From assembly GCA_015689645.1 (NCBI GenBank), contig WVSM01000005.1:124001-188000 (forward strand): a stretch of 64,000 nucleotides of DNA. The letters are read 5' to 3'. Shown here in pieces: positions 25,208-34,047 of the stretch (its first letter is position 1; the number at the start of each line of letters is the position of its first letter). Under the pieces are notes generated by a model. It did not search any database. It saw only the letters and a program-made list of their open reading frames with translations, and was not told the DNA's origin. Both the position numbers and the translations under genes were made by a program. The stretch is from Rhodobacterales bacterium HKCCE4037. Its GTDB lineage: Bacteria; Pseudomonadota; Alphaproteobacteria; Rhodobacterales; Rhodobacteraceae.

Positions 25208-27316
25208 ATGCAGATGATACATGATGCGGGCGTTGTGCGCCTTGAGGTTCAGGACGCCGTTGCGATCCTGATCATCGACAATCCGCCGGTGAACGCGGGC
25301 TCCACGGCGGTTCGGGCGGGTATACTGGCCTGTTTGGCCAAAACGGCGGACTTGGACCTGGCTGGGGTCGTCATTCTCGGCGGCGGGCGCACGTTCATCG
25401 CGGGCTCCGACATCCGGGAATTCGGTGCACCGCTTGCGGCCCCTGAATTGCCTCAGGTCATCGCTGCGATCGAAGATAGCCCGCATCCCGTGTGTGCGGC
25501 GATCCATGGCGCGGCACTCGGGGGCGGTTTCGAACTTGCCCTCGGATGCGATCTGCGGATTGCCGCGCCGGATGCGGTGATGGGCTTGCCCGAAGTCACG
25601 CTTGGCATGGTGCCCGGTGCCGGCGGTACGCAACGGCTGCCGCGACTGACCGGGATCGCAGATGCCATCGACCTGGTCTGTTCGGGGCGGCGGGTGAAGG
25701 CGCCCGAGGCGCTGAGGCTTGGCATGATTGACGCGCTGGCGCAAAGCAGTGAGGTGCAGGATCTGATTGTCGCTGCCATCTCGGCGATCCGGGAAGCGCC
25801 CCACAAGCGGCGTCTACGGCAGGAGACTATGCCCGCAGTCGATATCGCGGCTCTTCGGGCGGTCGAGGAGAAGGCCCTCCGTCGCGGCAAAGGGCGGCCC
25901 AATGTGGCGGAGGCAATCGCGCTGGTGAAGCTGTCAGCCGAAGTGCCTTCCGAAGAGGCATTGGCAAAGGAACGCGCGTCCTTCCAAAGCTTCCGGTTGC
26001 AGGAAGAAGCTTTCGCGCTCCGCCACCTGTTTTTCGCCGAACGTGCAGCAACTCGGATTGATGGCCTGAACGCAGAGCCGGCGGCGATTTCACGGGTCGG
26101 TTTGGTGGGCGGTGGCACGATGGGGCAGGGCATCTGCCGTGCGGTGCTGGCAGCGGGGCTCCCTGTTACGCTGGTCGAGCGCGATGCAGAGGCGCGCGAC
26201 AAGGCGCAGGACGCCATCGGGCAGGCACTGGATGGCGCCGTCGCCAAGGGCCGTCTGGACGCAGATTCCGCCGTACACAGAAAGGCTTTGCTGACAGCCA
26301 GCGACGACATGGCCGATCTGGCCGATTGCGACCTGGTGATCGAGGCGGTTTTCGAGGATATGGCCGTCAAGAAGGAGCTTTTCACCACGCTCGACGGCAT
26401 CCTGAAGCCCGGCGCGATCCTTGCCACCAATACATCCTATCTCGACATCGACGACATGGCCGACGGGATTGCCCGTGCCGCTGAAATCGTGGGTCTGCAT
26501 TTCTTCAGCCCGGCGGACATCATGAAACTGCTGGAAGTGGTGCGCGCCAAAAATAGTTCGGACCGGGCGCTGGCCACCGCCTTGGCCTTCGCGAAAACCC
26601 TTGGAAAACAACCCGTCGTGGCGCGCGTGGCCGAGGGGTTCATCGGCAACCGCATCTATGCCGCCTACCGGCGCCACGCCGAATATCTCGTCGAGGAAGG
26701 CGCCAGCCCGGAGCAGGTGGATCGCGCCGCGACGGATTTCGGTTTTGCCATGGGTCCCTTTGCTGTGGGGGACATGTCAGGTCTCGATATTGCGTGGCAG
26801 ATGCGCAAACGACAGGCCGAAACGCGTGATCCCGCCACGCGCTACGTCGATATTCCCGACCGCCTGTGTGAGGCGGGTCGCTTCGGGCGCAAGACCGGAG
26901 GCGGGTACTACGACTACGACGCTGGCAAGCCGCAACCTTCCGAAACCGCGACACGGATCATTCACGAGGCACGGGCCGAAAAGGGGATCACGCCCCGGGC
27001 CTTCACGACACAGGAGGTACAGGACAGGCTTCTTGGCGCGATCCTGAACGAGGCCGCGCTGGTCCTGTCAGAAGGCGTCGCCGCGCGGCCCGGCGATATC
27101 GACGTCACTTTGGTCCACGGCTACGGCTTTCCGCGTTGGCGGGGTGGCCCGCTTTGGTGGGCGTCGGGCCAGCCAGTGGAGCGTGTCGCCACCATGACGG
27201 ATGCTACGGCATCGGCGGCAGGTGCCGGGTTTGCGACTGCGGAAGTCGAGACGGTGCTCGCCCCCATGCGGGCAGACCGCCAAGAGATCGAACAAAGGAA
27301 ATCAGGCCATGCGTGA
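25208..27316 (+). CDS. Bifunctional enoyl-CoA hydratase/3-hydroxyacyl-CoA dehydrogenase (FadJ/PimF-like)
   Basis: The 702-residue fusion has a crotonase domain at about residues 1-190 (GRTFIAGSDIREFG, and AAIHGAALGGGFELALGCDLR) and a 3-hydroxyacyl-CoA dehydrogenase domain from about residue 295 with the NAD-binding VGLVGGGTMGQGICRAVLAAG. Later motifs are GLHFFSPADIMKLLEVV and the C-terminal GYGFPRWRGGP. The ATG at 25208 gives the usual family length; a frame running upstream overlaps the dehydrogenase gene and is not used. It catalyses two beta-oxidation steps and hands a 3-oxoacyl-CoA to the overlapping thiolase. Confidence 0.92.
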   Translation: MQMIHDAGVVRLEVQDAVAILIIDNPPVNAGSTAVRAGILACLAKTADLDLAGVVILGGGRTFIAGSDIREFGAPLAAPELPQVIAAIEDSPHPVCAAIHGAALGGGFELALGCDLRIAAPDAVMGLPEVTLGMVPGAGGTQRLPRLTGIADAIDLVCSGRRVKAPEALRLGMIDALAQSSEVQDLIVAAISAIREAPHKRRLRQETMPAVDIAALRAVEEKALRRGKGRPNVAEAIALVKLSAEVPSEEALAKERASFQSFRLQEEAFALRHLFFAERAATRIDGLNAEPAAISRVGLVGGGTMGQGICRAVLAAGLPVTLVERDAEARDKAQDAIGQALDGAVAKGRLDADSAVHRKALLTASDDMADLADCDLVIEAVFEDMAVKKELFTTLDGILKPGAILATNTSYLDIDDMADGIARAAEIVGLHFFSPADIMKLLEVVRAKNSSDRALATALAFAKTLGKQPVVARVAEGFIGNRIYAAYRRHAEYLVEEGASPEQVDRAATDFGFAMGPFAVGDMSGLDIAWQMRKRQAETRDPATRYVDIPDRLCEAGRFGRKTGGGYYDYDAGKPQPSETATRIIHEARAEKGITPRAFTTQEVQDRLLGAILNEAALVLSEGVAARPGDIDVTLVHGYGFPRWRGGPLWWASGQPVERVATMTDATASAAGAGFATAEVETVLAPMRADRQEIEQRKSGHA

Positions 27317-28514
27317 CGTCTTCATCTGCGACTACATCCGAACGCCAATAGGGCGGTATGCCGGCGTGTTGTCCACCGTGCGTCCCGATGATCTGGGTGC
27401 CGTGCCGCTCCGCGCCCTGATGGCGCGGAATGATGGCGTGGATTGGGCCGACGTCGACGAGGTGATCTTCGGATGCGCCAATCAGGCTGGCGAGGACAAC
27501 CGCAACGTTGCCCGCATGTCGCTCCTGTTGGCCGGACTGCCCGAGACCGTGCCGGGCACGACGATGAACCGTCTTTGCGGATCGGGCATGGACGCGGTGA
27601 TCACAGCCGCGCGCGCCATCCGCGCTGGCGAGGCCGATCTGATCATTGCGGGCGGAGTCGAAAGCATGTCGCGTGCCCCCTTCGTGATGCCAAAGGCCGA
27701 GACCGCGTTTTCCCGCACCTCTTCGGTTGAGGACACGACCATCGGGTGGCGTTTCGTCAACCCGCTGATGAAGGCACAATATGGTGTCGACAGCATGCCC
27801 GAAACGGCCGAGAACGTGGCCGAGGACTTCGATATTTCCCGCACAGATCAGGATGCCTTCGCCCTGCGTTCCCAGCAAAAGGCCGCGACCGCGATGGCCA
27901 GTGGCAGGCTCGCGGCAGAGATCACGCAAGTCTCCATTCCCCAACGCAAGGGCGATCCCCGAGTGGTCGATACCGACGAGCACCCGCGACCTGACACCAC
28001 GCTCGAGATGCTGGCCAAGCTGCGCGCGCCGTTTCGTGAGGGCGGCTCGGTCACGGCGGGCAATGCGTCCGGCGTGAATGATGGGGCGGCGGCCCTCATC
28101 CTGGCGTCCGATGCAGCGGTGAAGGCCCATGGTTTGTCGCCGATCGCACGGGTGTCCGGCGGGGCGACCGCCGGTGTCGCGCCCCGGATCATGGGGTTCG
28201 GACCGGCTCCGGCGACAAAGAAACTCATGGCGCGGCTAGGTCTGTCGAAAGCGGACTTCGACGTGATCGAGTTGAACGAGGCTTTTGCCAGCCAGGCATT
28301 GGCCACCTTGCGAGACCTTGGCATCGCGGATGATGACCCACGGGTAAACCCCAACGGTGGCGCGATCGCGTTGGGCCATCCCCTGGGCATGTCGGGGGCA
28401 CGCATCGTTGGCACCGCGGCACTGGAGCTGCAGGCCACCGGCGGCAAGAGGGCGCTGTCGACCATGTGTATTGGCGTCGGTCAGGGCATTGCAGTCGCTA
28501 TCGAGGCAGTCTGA
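27309..28514 (+). CDS. pcaF: 3-oxoadipyl-CoA thiolase
   Basis: The 401-residue protein is very close to PcaF/PaaJ-type thiolases: MRDVFICDYIRTPIGRYAG, then VDEVIFGCANQAGEDNRNVA, the nucleophile cysteine in MNRLCGSGMDAV, GWRFVNPLMKAQYGVDSMPE, NEAF, the active-site histidine in GGAIALGHPLGMSG and the second cysteine in CIGVGQG. It splits 3-oxoadipyl-CoA into succinyl-CoA and acetyl-CoA. The gene overlaps the FadJ-like gene by 8 bases. It marks the point where the aromatic and dicarboxylate routes of this island would meet. Confidence 0.93.
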   Translation: MRDVFICDYIRTPIGRYAGVLSTVRPDDLGAVPLRALMARNDGVDWADVDEVIFGCANQAGEDNRNVARMSLLLAGLPETVPGTTMNRLCGSGMDAVITAARAIRAGEADLIIAGGVESMSRAPFVMPKAETAFSRTSSVEDTTIGWRFVNPLMKAQYGVDSMPETAENVAEDFDISRTDQDAFALRSQQKAATAMASGRLAAEITQVSIPQRKGDPRVVDTDEHPRPDTTLEMLAKLRAPFREGGSVTAGNASGVNDGAAALILASDAAVKAHGLSPIARVSGGATAGVAPRIMGFGPAPATKKLMARLGLSKADFDVIELNEAFASQALATLRDLGIADDDPRVNPNGGAIALGHPLGMSGARIVGTAALELQATGGKRALSTMCIGVGQGIAVAIEAV

Positions 28515-28634
28515 GAGGCGCCGTCGCGTCAATCCCCGGACTGTCTGCGTTCGCACCTGATCCCGGCGCGAACGCTGCGCGTCTGGCTCGGCTGGCCGCG
28601 ACCCAGGCAATCCGTTCCGGACCGGATCACTGAA

Positions 28635-28675
28635 GTCTTGGTGTTTGGGTAAGGTGCATTACGTTGCACCAAGAC
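28635..28675. terminator. Nested hairpin between convergent genes
   Basis: GTCTTGGTG (28635-28643) pairs with CACCAAGAC (28667-28675). Inside it GGTGCA (28653-28658) pairs with TGCACC (28665-28670), so the two stems compete for the bases at 28667-28670. The element lies between convergent transcription units and probably ends one or both. The rest of 28515-28713 shows nothing recognisable. Confidence 0.4.
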
Positions 28676-28713
28676 CAAAGACATGGTGCCGGGCGGTGCA
28701 TGAATACCCTGGC

Positions 28714-29514
28714 TCATTTACCGGTGAACGTCCCGTCGCGGCGTTCCAGGAGGGCGGCCACGGCCTCGGCGTGATCCTCCGTCTGGTGCACGGCGCCCTG
28801 ATACGCCGCGGACAGTTCGAGAACTTGGTCGAGCGAAGCGACGGTCCCTTCCCGCATCAGGCGTTTGGTCAGCCGCAATTGCCGCGGCGGGTTTCGGGCG
28901 ATGCGCCTTGCGAGGGTCAGCGCGGCGTCCATCAAGCCTTCGGGCGGTGTAACCTGTGAGACCAGCCCCCAGGACAGCGCAGTCTGCGCATCAATCGGGT
29001 CGGCCGTGAAGGCCATTTCAGCTGCGCGCGACAGGCCCACCTGGCGCGGCAGGATCCAAGCTCCCCCATCGCCCGAGATGATACCGACATTCACGAAGTT
29101 CTCGGCAAACACGGCGGTCTCGGACGCGATGCGGATGTCGCAAAAGAGCGTCAGGTCACAGCCCGCGCCGTAGGCCGGGCCGTTGACCGCGGCGATCATC
29201 GGGACCTCGACATTCCAGACCGCCTTCGCGACCTTTTGTATACCCGCGCGATAGGCGTTCCGCACCTCAATGGCGTCGCCGCCGAAGATGCCCTCCTTGT
29301 CGCGCATGTGCTTGAGATTTCCACCTGACGAGAACGCCTTGCCCGCACCCGTCAGTATGGCGCAGCGGATTGATTGATCGGCGTTCAGCCAATCCATCGC
29401 CGCGCAGATTTCGGCCACCACGTCTGCATCCGTGATCGGGTTGCGCAACTCCGGCATGTTCAATGTCAGCGTCGCGATTCCGTCTGATTGGGCGATGAGG
29501 AGCTTGTCGGTCAT
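28714..29514 (-). CDS. Enoyl-CoA hydratase/isomerase family protein
   Basis: The 266-residue crotonase-fold protein has GKAFSSGGNLKHM at about residues 57-69 and VPMIAAVNGPAYGAGCDLTLFCDIRIAS around 104-131. The start overlaps the CoA-transferase stop (ATGA). It is the last gene of the long right-hand operon (39517-28714). Together with the CoA-transferase it would process an imported or ring-derived acid as its CoA ester. It belongs to a different branch from the hydratase at 9137-9901 and is not a recent duplicate. Confidence 0.88.
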   Translation of the reverse strand: MTDKLLIAQSDGIATLTLNMPELRNPITDADVVAEICAAMDWLNADQSIRCAILTGAGKAFSSGGNLKHMRDKEGIFGGDAIEVRNAYRAGIQKVAKAVWNVEVPMIAAVNGPAYGAGCDLTLFCDIRIASETAVFAENFVNVGIISGDGGAWILPRQVGLSRAAEMAFTADPIDAQTALSWGLVSQVTPPEGLMDAALTLARRIARNPPRQLRLTKRLMREGTVASLDQVLELSAAYQGAVHQTEDHAEAVAALLERRDGTFTGK

Positions 29515-30767
29515 GGTGTCCCGTCGCGAAGGGTGAATATGACGCCGTTCTTTGCCAGCGCATCAAGGTCGTGATTGTCGGGATCAAGGTGTTTCGACAA
29601 GACGGACCACGTGTCTGCCCCCAGTTCCGGCGCGGCACGAGGCTCAATCGGCGGAGTGCCCGACAACTTCAGCGGCGAGGCCACACCGTGCAGCGGCTCG
29701 CCTTCCGGTGTCACTGGACGGGTGTGCATCCCGCGCGCCTGAACATGGGGGTCCGCAAACACCCGTTCGATGTCGTTGATTGGACCGACAGGCACGCTGG
29801 CCGCGTTCAGGGCCTTGATCCAGTCGTCCATCGTGCGGCCCGAGATCAACCCCTTGAGGATCGGGATCAGCGTTTCGCGGTGGCGCACCCGCTCGGGGTT
29901 GGTGGCAAAACGGGGGTCATCGGCCAGCCCCGGCGCGCCCGCCACATCGCAGAAGCGCGAAAACTGGCCGTCGTTGCCGATCGCGAGGATGACATGCCCG
30001 TCGCTGGCTGCGAAGGCCTGATAGGGCACGATGCTGGGATGGGCGTTGCCAAGCCGTCCCGGGGATTTTCCCGTGGCGAGGTAGTTCAGCGCCTGGTTGG
30101 CAAGCGTTGCGACCTGAACATCCAGAAGCGCCATGTCGATGTGCTGACCATCTCCCGTGGCGTCGCGGTGGCGCAGGGCCGCGAGGATTCCGATCACGGA
30201 ATAGAGCCCGGTCAGAACGTCCGTCAGGGCTACGCCCACCTTCATCGGCTCGGCGCCGGGCGTGCCGTCAGGCTGGCCCGTGACGCTCATCAGCCCACCC
30301 ATGGCCTGGATCAGGAAGTCGTAGCCGGCCCGGTCCGCATAGGGACCCGTCTGGCCGAAGCCGGTGATCGAGCAATAGACGAGGTCGGGTTTGAGCGCTC
30401 GCAGACTGGCATGGTCCAGCCCGTATCGCGCCAGGCCGCCGACCTTGAAATTCTCGATCACCACATCGGACTGCAACGCCAATTCGCGAATGATCTGCGC
30501 ACCCTCGGGTTGGGATATATCGACGGACACCGATTTCTTGCCCCGGTTGGCAGAATGAAAATACGCGGCGCCGCGGTCGCGACCGCCCGAATCCTTCACG
30601 TCGGGCGGTCCCCATTGCCGCGTGTCGTCACCCGTGCCGGGGCGTTCGATCTTGATCACTTCCGCGCCAAGATCTGCAAGGATCTGCGTGGCCCAGGGAC
30701 CCGCAAGTATGCGCGTCAGATCCAGAACGCGCACACCGGACAGCGCGCTTTTGGTTGCGCCTGCCAT
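29511..30767 (-). CDS. CaiB/BaiF family III CoA-transferase, copy 3
   Basis: The 418-residue product starts MAGATKSALSGVRVLDLTRI, continues LAGPWATQILADLGAEVIKI, and has the probable catalytic Asp183 in VGVALTDVLTGLYS. The ATG at 30767 lies two bases after the NIPSNAP gene stop, and its own stop overlaps the hydratase start. It transfers CoA to a carboxylic acid, probably using succinyl-CoA or acetyl-CoA as donor. The best match inside the window is copy 2. Confidence 0.9.
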   Translation of the reverse strand: MAGATKSALSGVRVLDLTRILAGPWATQILADLGAEVIKIERPGTGDDTRQWGPPDVKDSGGRDRGAAYFHSANRGKKSVSVDISQPEGAQIIRELALQSDVVIENFKVGGLARYGLDHASLRALKPDLVYCSITGFGQTGPYADRAGYDFLIQAMGGLMSVTGQPDGTPGAEPMKVGVALTDVLTGLYSVIGILAALRHRDATGDGQHIDMALLDVQVATLANQALNYLATGKSPGRLGNAHPSIVPYQAFAASDGHVILAIGNDGQFSRFCDVAGAPGLADDPRFATNPERVRHRETLIPILKGLISGRTMDDWIKALNAASVPVGPINDIERVFADPHVQARGMHTRPVTPEGEPLHGVASPLKLSGTPPIEPRAAPELGADTWSVLSKHLDPDNHDLDALAKNGVIFTLRDGTP

Positions 30768-30769
30768 GG

Positions 30770-31099
30770 CTATCGCAGCGTGGAGAAGGCGGTAGGCGAA
30801 AGAAAGCTGGACGCGATATTGGCCACGACTTCGCCATGAACGCGCTGATGCTCCGCCCGCGCCGCAACCCATTCGGGATCGCTGGCGAAGGTGTTCCAGA
30901 GCCGCTCACGTTCCGCAAGACTTTCCCAAGCCAGAAGATAGGTCAGGTCGTGGTTGGACGGACCCACCAATGTGGTGAAGAACCCAGACGGACGCAGTCC
31001 GATCCGCTCCCATATCCGCAAGGTCGTGTCCTCGAAACGCTGCAACAGGGCGGGCAGACCGCCGGGCACGCAGGAATAGACGCGCATCTCGTATATCAT
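30770..31099 (-). CDS. NIPSNAP family protein
   Basis: The 109-residue product begins MIYEMRVYSCVPGGLPALLQ, the typical first strand and helix of NIPSNAP proteins, followed by TTLVGPSNHDLTYLLAWESLAERERLW. These are small ferredoxin-like alpha/beta-barrel dimers with no firmly assigned reaction. AAAGGATACCTG precedes the ATG at 31099. The gene is tightly packed between the aldehyde dehydrogenase and the CoA-transferase genes, so it probably serves the pathway as a small isomerase-like or accessory protein. Confidence 0.85.
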   Translation of the reverse strand: MIYEMRVYSCVPGGLPALLQRFEDTTLRIWERIGLRPSGFFTTLVGPSNHDLTYLLAWESLAERERLWNTFASDPEWVAARAEHQRVHGEVVANIASSFLSPTAFSTLR

Positions 31100-31121
31100 C
31101 AGGTATCCTTTCAGACCCGCC

Positions 31122-32558
31122 TCAGGCGGCGGTATAGGCGGTCTTGACCGTTGTGAAGAATTCGGCGGCATAGCGCCCTTGTTCGCGCGGGCCGTAGCTC
31201 GAGGCCTTGCGCCCCCCGAACGGCACGTGGAAATCGACGCCCGCCGTAGGCAGGTTGACCATGACCATGCCGGCCTCGGCATTGCGTTTGAAATGCGTGG
31301 CGTATTTGAGGCTGGTGGTTGCGATGCCTGCCGACAGGCCGAACTCCGTGTCATTGGCGACAGCAAGCGCGGTGTCATAGTCCCTGACAGGTATTACACT
31401 GGCGACGGGGCCGAAGATCTCCTCGCGCGCGATGCGCATGTCGTTGGTGCAATCGGCAAAGAGCGCAGGCATCTGGAAGAACCCTTTGGTGTCGCGCTCC
31501 ACACGATGTCCGCCGCCGACCAGCCGTGCACCCTCGGACTTGCCGATCTCTATATATGCCTCGTTCTGCGTCAATTGGCTTTCGTCGACCACGGGGCCAA
31601 TCTGCGTGTCCTCGGAAAGGGCGTGGCCAACACGAAGGGCCGACATCTGTTCGGCCAACTTGGCGACGAACTGGTCATGGATTTCCTCTTCCACGATGAT
31701 CCGGGACGAGGCCGTGCAGCGTTGTCCGGTGGAAAAGAACGCGCCATTGATGACGCAATCTGCGGCCACGTCCAGATCGGCGTCGGCCAGGACCACGAAG
31801 GGGTTCTTGCCGCCCATCTCCATCTGCGCCTTGCGCATCAAGTGCGCGGATTGCACCGCCAAGGCGGCGCCCGTGGGTTGTGAGCCGGTGAAAGTCAGCG
31901 CCGCCACATCCGGGCTTTCGACAATGGCTTTTCCGACGACAGAGCCGCGCCCCATGACAAGGTTCAGAACACCGTCTGGCAGGCCGGCGCGGTGCAGGAT
32001 ATCGACCAGCGCCCAGGCGCAGCCCGGTACCAGGTCGGCGGGCTTGAACACGATTGTGTTGCCATGGCAAAGCGCCGGGGCGATCTTCCATGCCGGGATT
32101 GCTATTGGGAAATTCCATGGGGTGATGATGCCGACAACCCCGATGGCCTCACGTGTGATCTCGACCCCGACGCCCGGGCGAACTGACGGCAAAAGCTCGC
32201 CTTCGGGCCGAAGGCATTCGCCCGCGAAGTAATCGAAGATCTGCGCGGCGCGTACCGTCTCGCCGATGCCCTCGGCCAATGTCTTTCCCTCTTCCCGCGA
32301 AAGCAGACGCCCCAGCTCTTCCTTGCGGGCCAGAATCTCGTCCGAGGCGCGACGCAGGATGGCATGACGCTCCAGCGGCGTGGTGCGGGACCATGCGGGA
32401 AAAGCCGCCTTGGCAGCCGCGATGGCATCGCGGGCCTGGTCGGCGGTGGCGCGCGCGTAATGCCCTACGATGTCGGATGTGTCGGACGGGTTGATGTTGG
32501 GTGTGGCATCACCAGCGACCCATTGGCCGCCCACAAGGTTCAGTTTCGGCTCGGTCAT
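31122..32558 (-). CDS. NAD(P)-dependent aldehyde dehydrogenase
   Basis: The 478-residue product has all ALDH signatures: ITPWNFPIAIPAWKIAPAL near residues 145-163, the general base Glu247 in MEMGGKNP, the nucleophile Cys281 in GQRCTASS, and EEIFGPV later. It resembles the branch that includes 2,5-dioxopentanoate (alpha-ketoglutarate semialdehyde) dehydrogenases, but the assignment by eye is tentative. In an operon with an extradiol-type dioxygenase it could instead oxidise a ring-fission semialdehyde to the acid. Confidence 0.88.
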   Translation of the reverse strand: MTEPKLNLVGGQWVAGDATPNINPSDTSDIVGHYARATADQARDAIAAAKAAFPAWSRTTPLERHAILRRASDEILARKEELGRLLSREEGKTLAEGIGETVRAAQIFDYFAGECLRPEGELLPSVRPGVGVEITREAIGVVGIITPWNFPIAIPAWKIAPALCHGNTIVFKPADLVPGCAWALVDILHRAGLPDGVLNLVMGRGSVVGKAIVESPDVAALTFTGSQPTGAALAVQSAHLMRKAQMEMGGKNPFVVLADADLDVAADCVINGAFFSTGQRCTASSRIIVEEEIHDQFVAKLAEQMSALRVGHALSEDTQIGPVVDESQLTQNEAYIEIGKSEGARLVGGGHRVERDTKGFFQMPALFADCTNDMRIAREEIFGPVASVIPVRDYDTALAVANDTEFGLSAGIATTSLKYATHFKRNAEAGMVMVNLPTAGVDFHVPFGGRKASSYGPREQGRYAAEFFTTVKTAYTAA

Positions 32559-32585
32559 GCGAGGCCTCCGGAAGGGGAAGTTGGA

Positions 32586-32957
32586 TTATCGCACCACGGC
32601 GCTTTGATCGGAATAGCGCACCGTGAAAGTCATGCCTCCTTCGTTCAGCAGCCAACGGTGAATGGTATAATGGCGCAATCCGGCCTCGTGGAACGGATCG
32701 GCATCGGCCAGCTTGCGGGCGGCCTCTTCATCTTCTGCACGCACAATGATCATCCCGGCGGTCGGTGTTGTGCCGCCATCTTCGAAGATCGGTCCCGCGC
32801 CGAAAAGGTGACCCGCGCGCTCCAGACTGACCTGGTAGTCCAGATGAGCGGGCAGCACTTCTTGCATGCCCGGAGCGCGCGCCGGTCGCGTGGTTATCAC
32901 GAAGAGCGATTGGCGCAGAAAAGTGGCGTAGAGGTCTTCGGGCGTTTTCGCGGCCAT
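32586..32957 (-). CDS. YCII-related domain protein
   Basis: The 123-residue product has the YCII/muconolactone-isomerase-like ferredoxin fold: LFVITTRPARAPGMQEVLPA, then AHLDYQVSLERAGHLFGAGPI with a conserved histidine-aspartate pair, and ADPFHEAGL. YciI-like proteins include lactone isomerases and dehalogenases. It is the first gene after the TTT-3 binding protein, with a 65-base gap, and precedes the ALDH by 27 bases. A role in isomerising a ring-fission lactone is plausible but unproven. Confidence 0.8.
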   Translation of the reverse strand: MAAKTPEDLYATFLRQSLFVITTRPARAPGMQEVLPAHLDYQVSLERAGHLFGAGPIFEDGGTTPTAGMIIVRAEDEEAARKLADADPFHEAGLRHYTIHRWLLNEGGMTFTVRYSDQSAVVR

Positions 32958-33022
32958 GTCATCGCTCCGGCTTGGAAGGCAAGGGATCGGCCCGCGGCAG
33001 ATGCGCGGGCCGATTGATCAGT

Positions 33023-33985
33023 TCAGCGCCGCTCGATCTCGGCGGAGTCGATCACTTCTGTCCAAACGGCGATTTGACGCTCGACCAATGCCTGAAGCTC
33101 TTCCCCGGTGGAGCCCTGCGGGTTGGCGCCGAGGGCCTCGATCTGGCCCCGCACGTCCTCCAGCTCCAGAACCCGGGCAATCTCTTCAGAGAGGGTCGCT
33201 TCCACGTCTTCCGGCAAGCCCGCCGGCGCGCCCAGGGCAGTCCAGGAAATCACGTCGAAGCCTTCGGCCACGGTTTCGTTCAGCGTGGGCACGTCCTCGT
33301 AACCCGGCCAGCGTTCGGCTGATGTCACAGCCAGGATGTCGTAGACACCTGCGTCGGCCTGTCCCCGGATCACGGTGCCGGTGTCGATGATCAGGTTGAC
33401 CTCGCCACCCATCAGCGCAGTGCTGGCCGCGGCGCCCCCCTGGTAGGGGACGTGGATGAATTCTGCGCCGGTCTCAAGGCCCAGGAGCTCTCCGGTCAGG
33501 TGCTGCGTCGAGCCAACGCCGGAATGCCCGATCACGATGGAGCCGGGCTCGGCCAGGGCGGCTTCGATCAGCGCATTGATGGATTCGTATTCACCCGCGC
33601 GGGCCGCGACGAAGAATGGGAACTGGCCAACCGTGGACAGGAACGTGAAGTCCTCGACCGAGTCGTAAGGCAACTCGTTGTAAAGCCCTGCTGCGACCGC
33701 GTGGCCACCGACAAGCAACTGGAGCGTGTAGCCATCGGGTTCCTCGCCCGCGACATAGCCCGAGGCGACGGTTCCACCGGCACCGGGGCGCGATTCCACG
33801 ACGACCGGCTGACCCAGGCCCTGGGTCATCTGCTCGGCCATGATGCGCGAGACGGTATCGGCGTTTCCGCCAGGACCGAAACCATGCACGATCCGCAATG
33901 CGCGGTCGGGAAAGCTGTCCTGCGCGACGGCCGGCAGCGCCAGCGCGATCGTGAGGGGCAGCGTTGTCATCAGAGTTCTAAACAT
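33023..33985 (-). CDS. tctC: Tripartite tricarboxylate transporter substrate-binding protein, TTT-3
   Basis: The 320-residue product carries a signal peptide cleaved near residue 21 (PAVA) and the family start RIVHGFGPGGNADTVSRIMA, then SRPGAGGTVASGYVAG. It is the periplasmic receptor of TTT-3. Gene order here is tctB, tctA, tctC, unlike the C-B-A order of the other three systems in the window. AGGGAGGAAGAG precedes the ATG. The gap to tctA is 62 bases. Confidence 0.92.
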   Translation of the reverse strand: MFRTLMTTLPLTIALALPAVAQDSFPDRALRIVHGFGPGGNADTVSRIMAEQMTQGLGQPVVVESRPGAGGTVASGYVAGEEPDGYTLQLLVGGHAVAAGLYNELPYDSVEDFTFLSTVGQFPFFVAARAGEYESINALIEAALAEPGSIVIGHSGVGSTQHLTGELLGLETGAEFIHVPYQGGAAASTALMGGEVNLIIDTGTVIRGQADAGVYDILAVTSAERWPGYEDVPTLNETVAEGFDVISWTALGAPAGLPEDVEATLSEEIARVLELEDVRGQIEALGANPQGSTGEELQALVERQIAVWTEVIDSAEIERR

Positions 33986-34047
33986 TCTCTTCCTCCCTTT
34001 TTAGAAGCCGTTGTGGTTGATCGTGGCGGCCTGCGGCTCCGACAGGC

